Origin: Dipylidium caninum
Lineage: Eukaryota; Platyhelminthes; Cestoda; Cyclophyllidea; Dipylidiidae
DNA length: 64,000 bases
Direction of reading: 5' to 3'
NCBI GenBank assembly: GCA_017562135.1
Contig: QEYB01000466.1
Span: 186,001-250,000, forward strand
Position numbers and translations under genes: made by a program. Shown here piece by piece: positions 62,101-64,000 of the stretch. Numbering within the stretch: the stretch's first letter is position 1; the number at the start of each line of letters is the position of its first letter. The notes under the pieces are model-generated. The model was not told the DNA's origin and made no database searches. It was given only the letters and a program-made list of their open reading frames with translations.

Positions 62101-64000
62101 GATAGACGGAGAGTGGCTGAGTGAGTGCGCTTGCGTGTGCATTTCCGCCGTGTCATTCGTCGTTGTCAAGTAGTGCGTTCGCCTACTTAGCAATCGTTAC
62201 CCAGGTAATTAATGTTGTGTACAACGTAGGCCATGTGCTCGTGAGAAGTGCCCGCCTCGTTAGCATTTTCCAATGGCTGAGCTTATCGTGGAAGGAAATT
62301 TCGTCTTCCATCCTCCCTCCTCCTTCACCTTTCTGCCATTCCACCGTGGGCGTCGTCTCCCCCCAACCGATGCCAGCGCCTTGACCGTCGACAGGGCCAT
62401 GGTTCGTCCACAGACGGAGGTTCCCGCTTAAAGTGGCGAGGCGAGAAGACGGTCGGCCCCTGAGTTGACGGCTCGAGAGGCGAAATTGCGACATACGTCT
62501 TCTCCCACCCTCAAAACATGGCGGGGATGTTTTTCGCACTTTGAGACTCGAGTGTCATTCGCACCACTTCGGCATTCGGCTGCGCTGGACTGGCATCACT
62601 GGGCACTTTGTCGGTGCAGTTGTGCGCCGAGACCTCTCCGCTCGATGAAATATTCACATCAGAAGGCGAAAAATTCAACTTCAAGTGTTGTTTAGCACAC
62701 AATTCCTCGACTGTAAGCTGATTGGTTAAAAGCGAGGCTTGTTAAAATCGGCGTCGCCCGACCGCCCCTTTTAAATTTGACCACCCTAAAAGACATAGTT
62801 TTTTTCCAACAAGTCCTTCCTCCCACTTCACATTTAAAGGTAGACTTAGTTATTCGTAAAAGTAAGTCGATTCTTTTGAAAATAATCTTCCAAATCCACG
62901 TCTTTTGGCTATTTAGCATGAGAACGGACAGTAATTAACTGCATGGTTGGCATATCAAATATTAACGGGAGTTCACTCCGCAAGGAAAGCCTTTGTTGGG
63001 GACTTTGGAAGTGACGTGCGAGAAGACTCCTCTTATCACTTGCCTTGGGGCAAGTGACGCCTCCGCCAAAATGCCGACCCATTTTACTTTATACGGGCAA
63101 TGGCGAAATTCGCCTTGTGTGACCTAAAGATACCATCTAACGCCATCGCCAGGTTACGAAAAAAAACAGAACGCAACATCCCTGTCGGATAGGCAGAGGA
63201 GGCGGAGTTAGGAGATTACTGGGAGATCTGAAGGAATGCTAAATGTTATCTCCGTCAAAAAAAAATAAGGGGATTCCGCGTTGGCGGTTTCAGAGATTTC
63301 ATAACTTCTGCTGATGTTGTATTTTTTTTGGCGGCATGTGTACTTGTTTTGTGTCTTATTTTTAGACGAGTGAAAACCTCCGCCCGATACGCTTTTGCGA
63401 GGGTATTTTTGAACTCTTGTGGATATTTTCAGTCGCGACACGTGAGTTTACCCCGCTCCCCGTCCCTTCACGCCCCCGCCTCCGTCCTCATCGCCTGACC
63501 CTATCCACTCCCCCACGCCCCGTCTCATTACCCCCCCAGGCACTGGCTATTTTGCGTCTGAAATCGTTTATCTCACGATATGCGCGGATTTGTGAAAATT
63601 TGGAGATTGGTAAAACTGCGTATTGTCGTTGAGACACCGCTTTTACCTCCCGCAACAGACAGGGCAATCAGGGGGTGGAGAGGCGAAGGAGGAGGTGGAG
63701 GCTCTGCCGGGGGGTCACATGATGCTCCGTAGCCTGGCTTCCCGTCGCCCGCCTCCCCACTCTTTGCGGTCGTGCCAAACACAAAATTACACTCCTCGAT
63801 TGACTAAAACAAGAAGAGCGTTAAGAATTTTATGTTGCATTTAAAATTGATAATCTTTTTCACGTAAATTACAGCCCCCAAGAGTCTACAATGAATGAAT
63901 TAGACTGCTTGAGGTGTGTAATAATTGTTTGCTTTTGGTCTCTTCCTCCACGCCCCCTCCCCAACGCCCCCAAACAGTTAGGCGACATTCTCGAAGTAAT
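56159..64000 (+). CDS. Tentative gene of unknown function, small exons, runs off the edge
   Basis: Weak model. Candidate exons are 56159-56284, 60517-60555, 63540-63609 and 63978-64000. The first starts at ATG and encodes a basic run, then FRIVDAFNLVMTFFRPLPNP and FGSPLRQIIK, with donor gtaggt in phase 0. The second (acceptor cacctaacag, donor gtgtag) gives DVFREKWYHQLDD, phase 0 at both ends. The third has a long pyrimidine-rich acceptor ending in cccccccag and a donor gtaaaa and gives ALAILRLKSFISRYARICEN. The last has acceptor ccccaaacag and is cut by the window end. The phases agree throughout and the peptides look like real protein rather than low complexity, but no family was recognised and exons may be missing. 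Confidence 0.3.
57555..57590 (+). repeat. Hexanucleotide repeat (GGTGAC)n
   Basis: About six copies of a 6-bp unit in a GC-rich, purine-rich stretch. It would read Gly-Asp in one frame, but the surrounding frame is low complexity and no gene is supported. Confidence 0.75.
58600..59045 (-). mobile_element. Internally deleted mariner relic
   Basis: The minus strand near 58690-58755 gives VIYDVLDRWQTVVDFNGSYF, the mariner transposase C-terminus. The other end (58840-59000) matches the N-terminal-end module of the longer copies (GTTGATCCACCTCCGAATGC and TTTCCTGAATAAGAATAACA). The middle of the transposase is missing, giving a short derivative of about 445 bp. Confidence 0.65.
59991..60023. repeat. 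CA microsatellite
   Basis: (CA)n run of about 33 bp with a single T interruption, in non-coding DNA. Confidence 0.85.
60650..63539. other. GC-rich non-coding stretch with simple repeats
   Basis: Nothing coding is supported. It contains G-rich runs (61265-61335), a TCATCA-type trinucleotide patch (61800-61850) and a GA-rich run (62078-62103). If the tentative small-exon gene is real, this is its intron. Confidence 0.4.

Noticed and set aside
1..64000. tRNA genes, rRNA, CRISPR arrays, operons and bacterial-type promoters
   Set aside because: No T-arm GTTCRANYC pattern with a matching A box, no rRNA-like sequence and no regular spacer array were noticed; the gene structure is eukaryotic.

Overview
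This window looks like nuclear DNA of an invertebrate animal with a fairly compact genome. A parasitic flatworm (tapeworm-like) fits best, but that is inference. The support is intron-split genes with GT-AG junctions, some introns of only about 30 to 80 nt, roughly one gene per 9 kb, animal-specific families (K2P channel, C1q-domain protein, CNT nucleoside transporter, annexin) and decayed mariner transposons. No rRNA, tRNA, CRISPR or prokaryotic operon signals were seen. All exon limits were read by eye from splice motifs, reading-frame phase and family resemblance.

Layout. 1.4-6.0 kb (+): K2P potassium channel whose first exon is missing or lies outside the window. 6.1-7.2 kb (-): a three-exon gene of unknown function, tail to tail with the channel and head to head with the next gene. 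7.7-10.7 kb (+): large C2H2 zinc-finger protein with a single-base frame break inside one finger. 10.9-12.1 kb: dead mariner copy. 12.6-13.8 kb (+): second C2H2 zinc-finger protein. 13.8-23.3 kb: intergenic DNA with simple repeats and a local duplication. 23.5-30.8 kb (+): secreted collagen-like/C1q-domain protein. 30.8-33.9 kb: intergenic. 33.9-49.7 kb (+): sodium-coupled concentrative nucleoside transporter (SLC28/CNT), ten exons, with introns full of antisense mariner relics. 51.8-55.1 kb (+): annexin, nine exons including a 24-nt microexon. 55.1-64 kb: mostly non-coding, with simple repeats, duplicated blocks, one more mariner relic and a tentative chain of small exons running off the right edge.

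The genes do not form one pathway; they are ordinary neighbours. The least expected structure is a tandem array of about 2.9 kb (unit about 88 bp, some 30 copies) in the third intron of the nucleoside transporter. Read on the minus strand, its unit encodes a C-terminal segment of the same mariner transposase whose relics lie elsewhere in the window. It appears to be a satellite born from a fragment of transposase code. Other points of interest are the transporter's altered base-recognition motif, a GC-AG intron, a 31-nt intron, the frame-broken zinc finger and the C1q protein.
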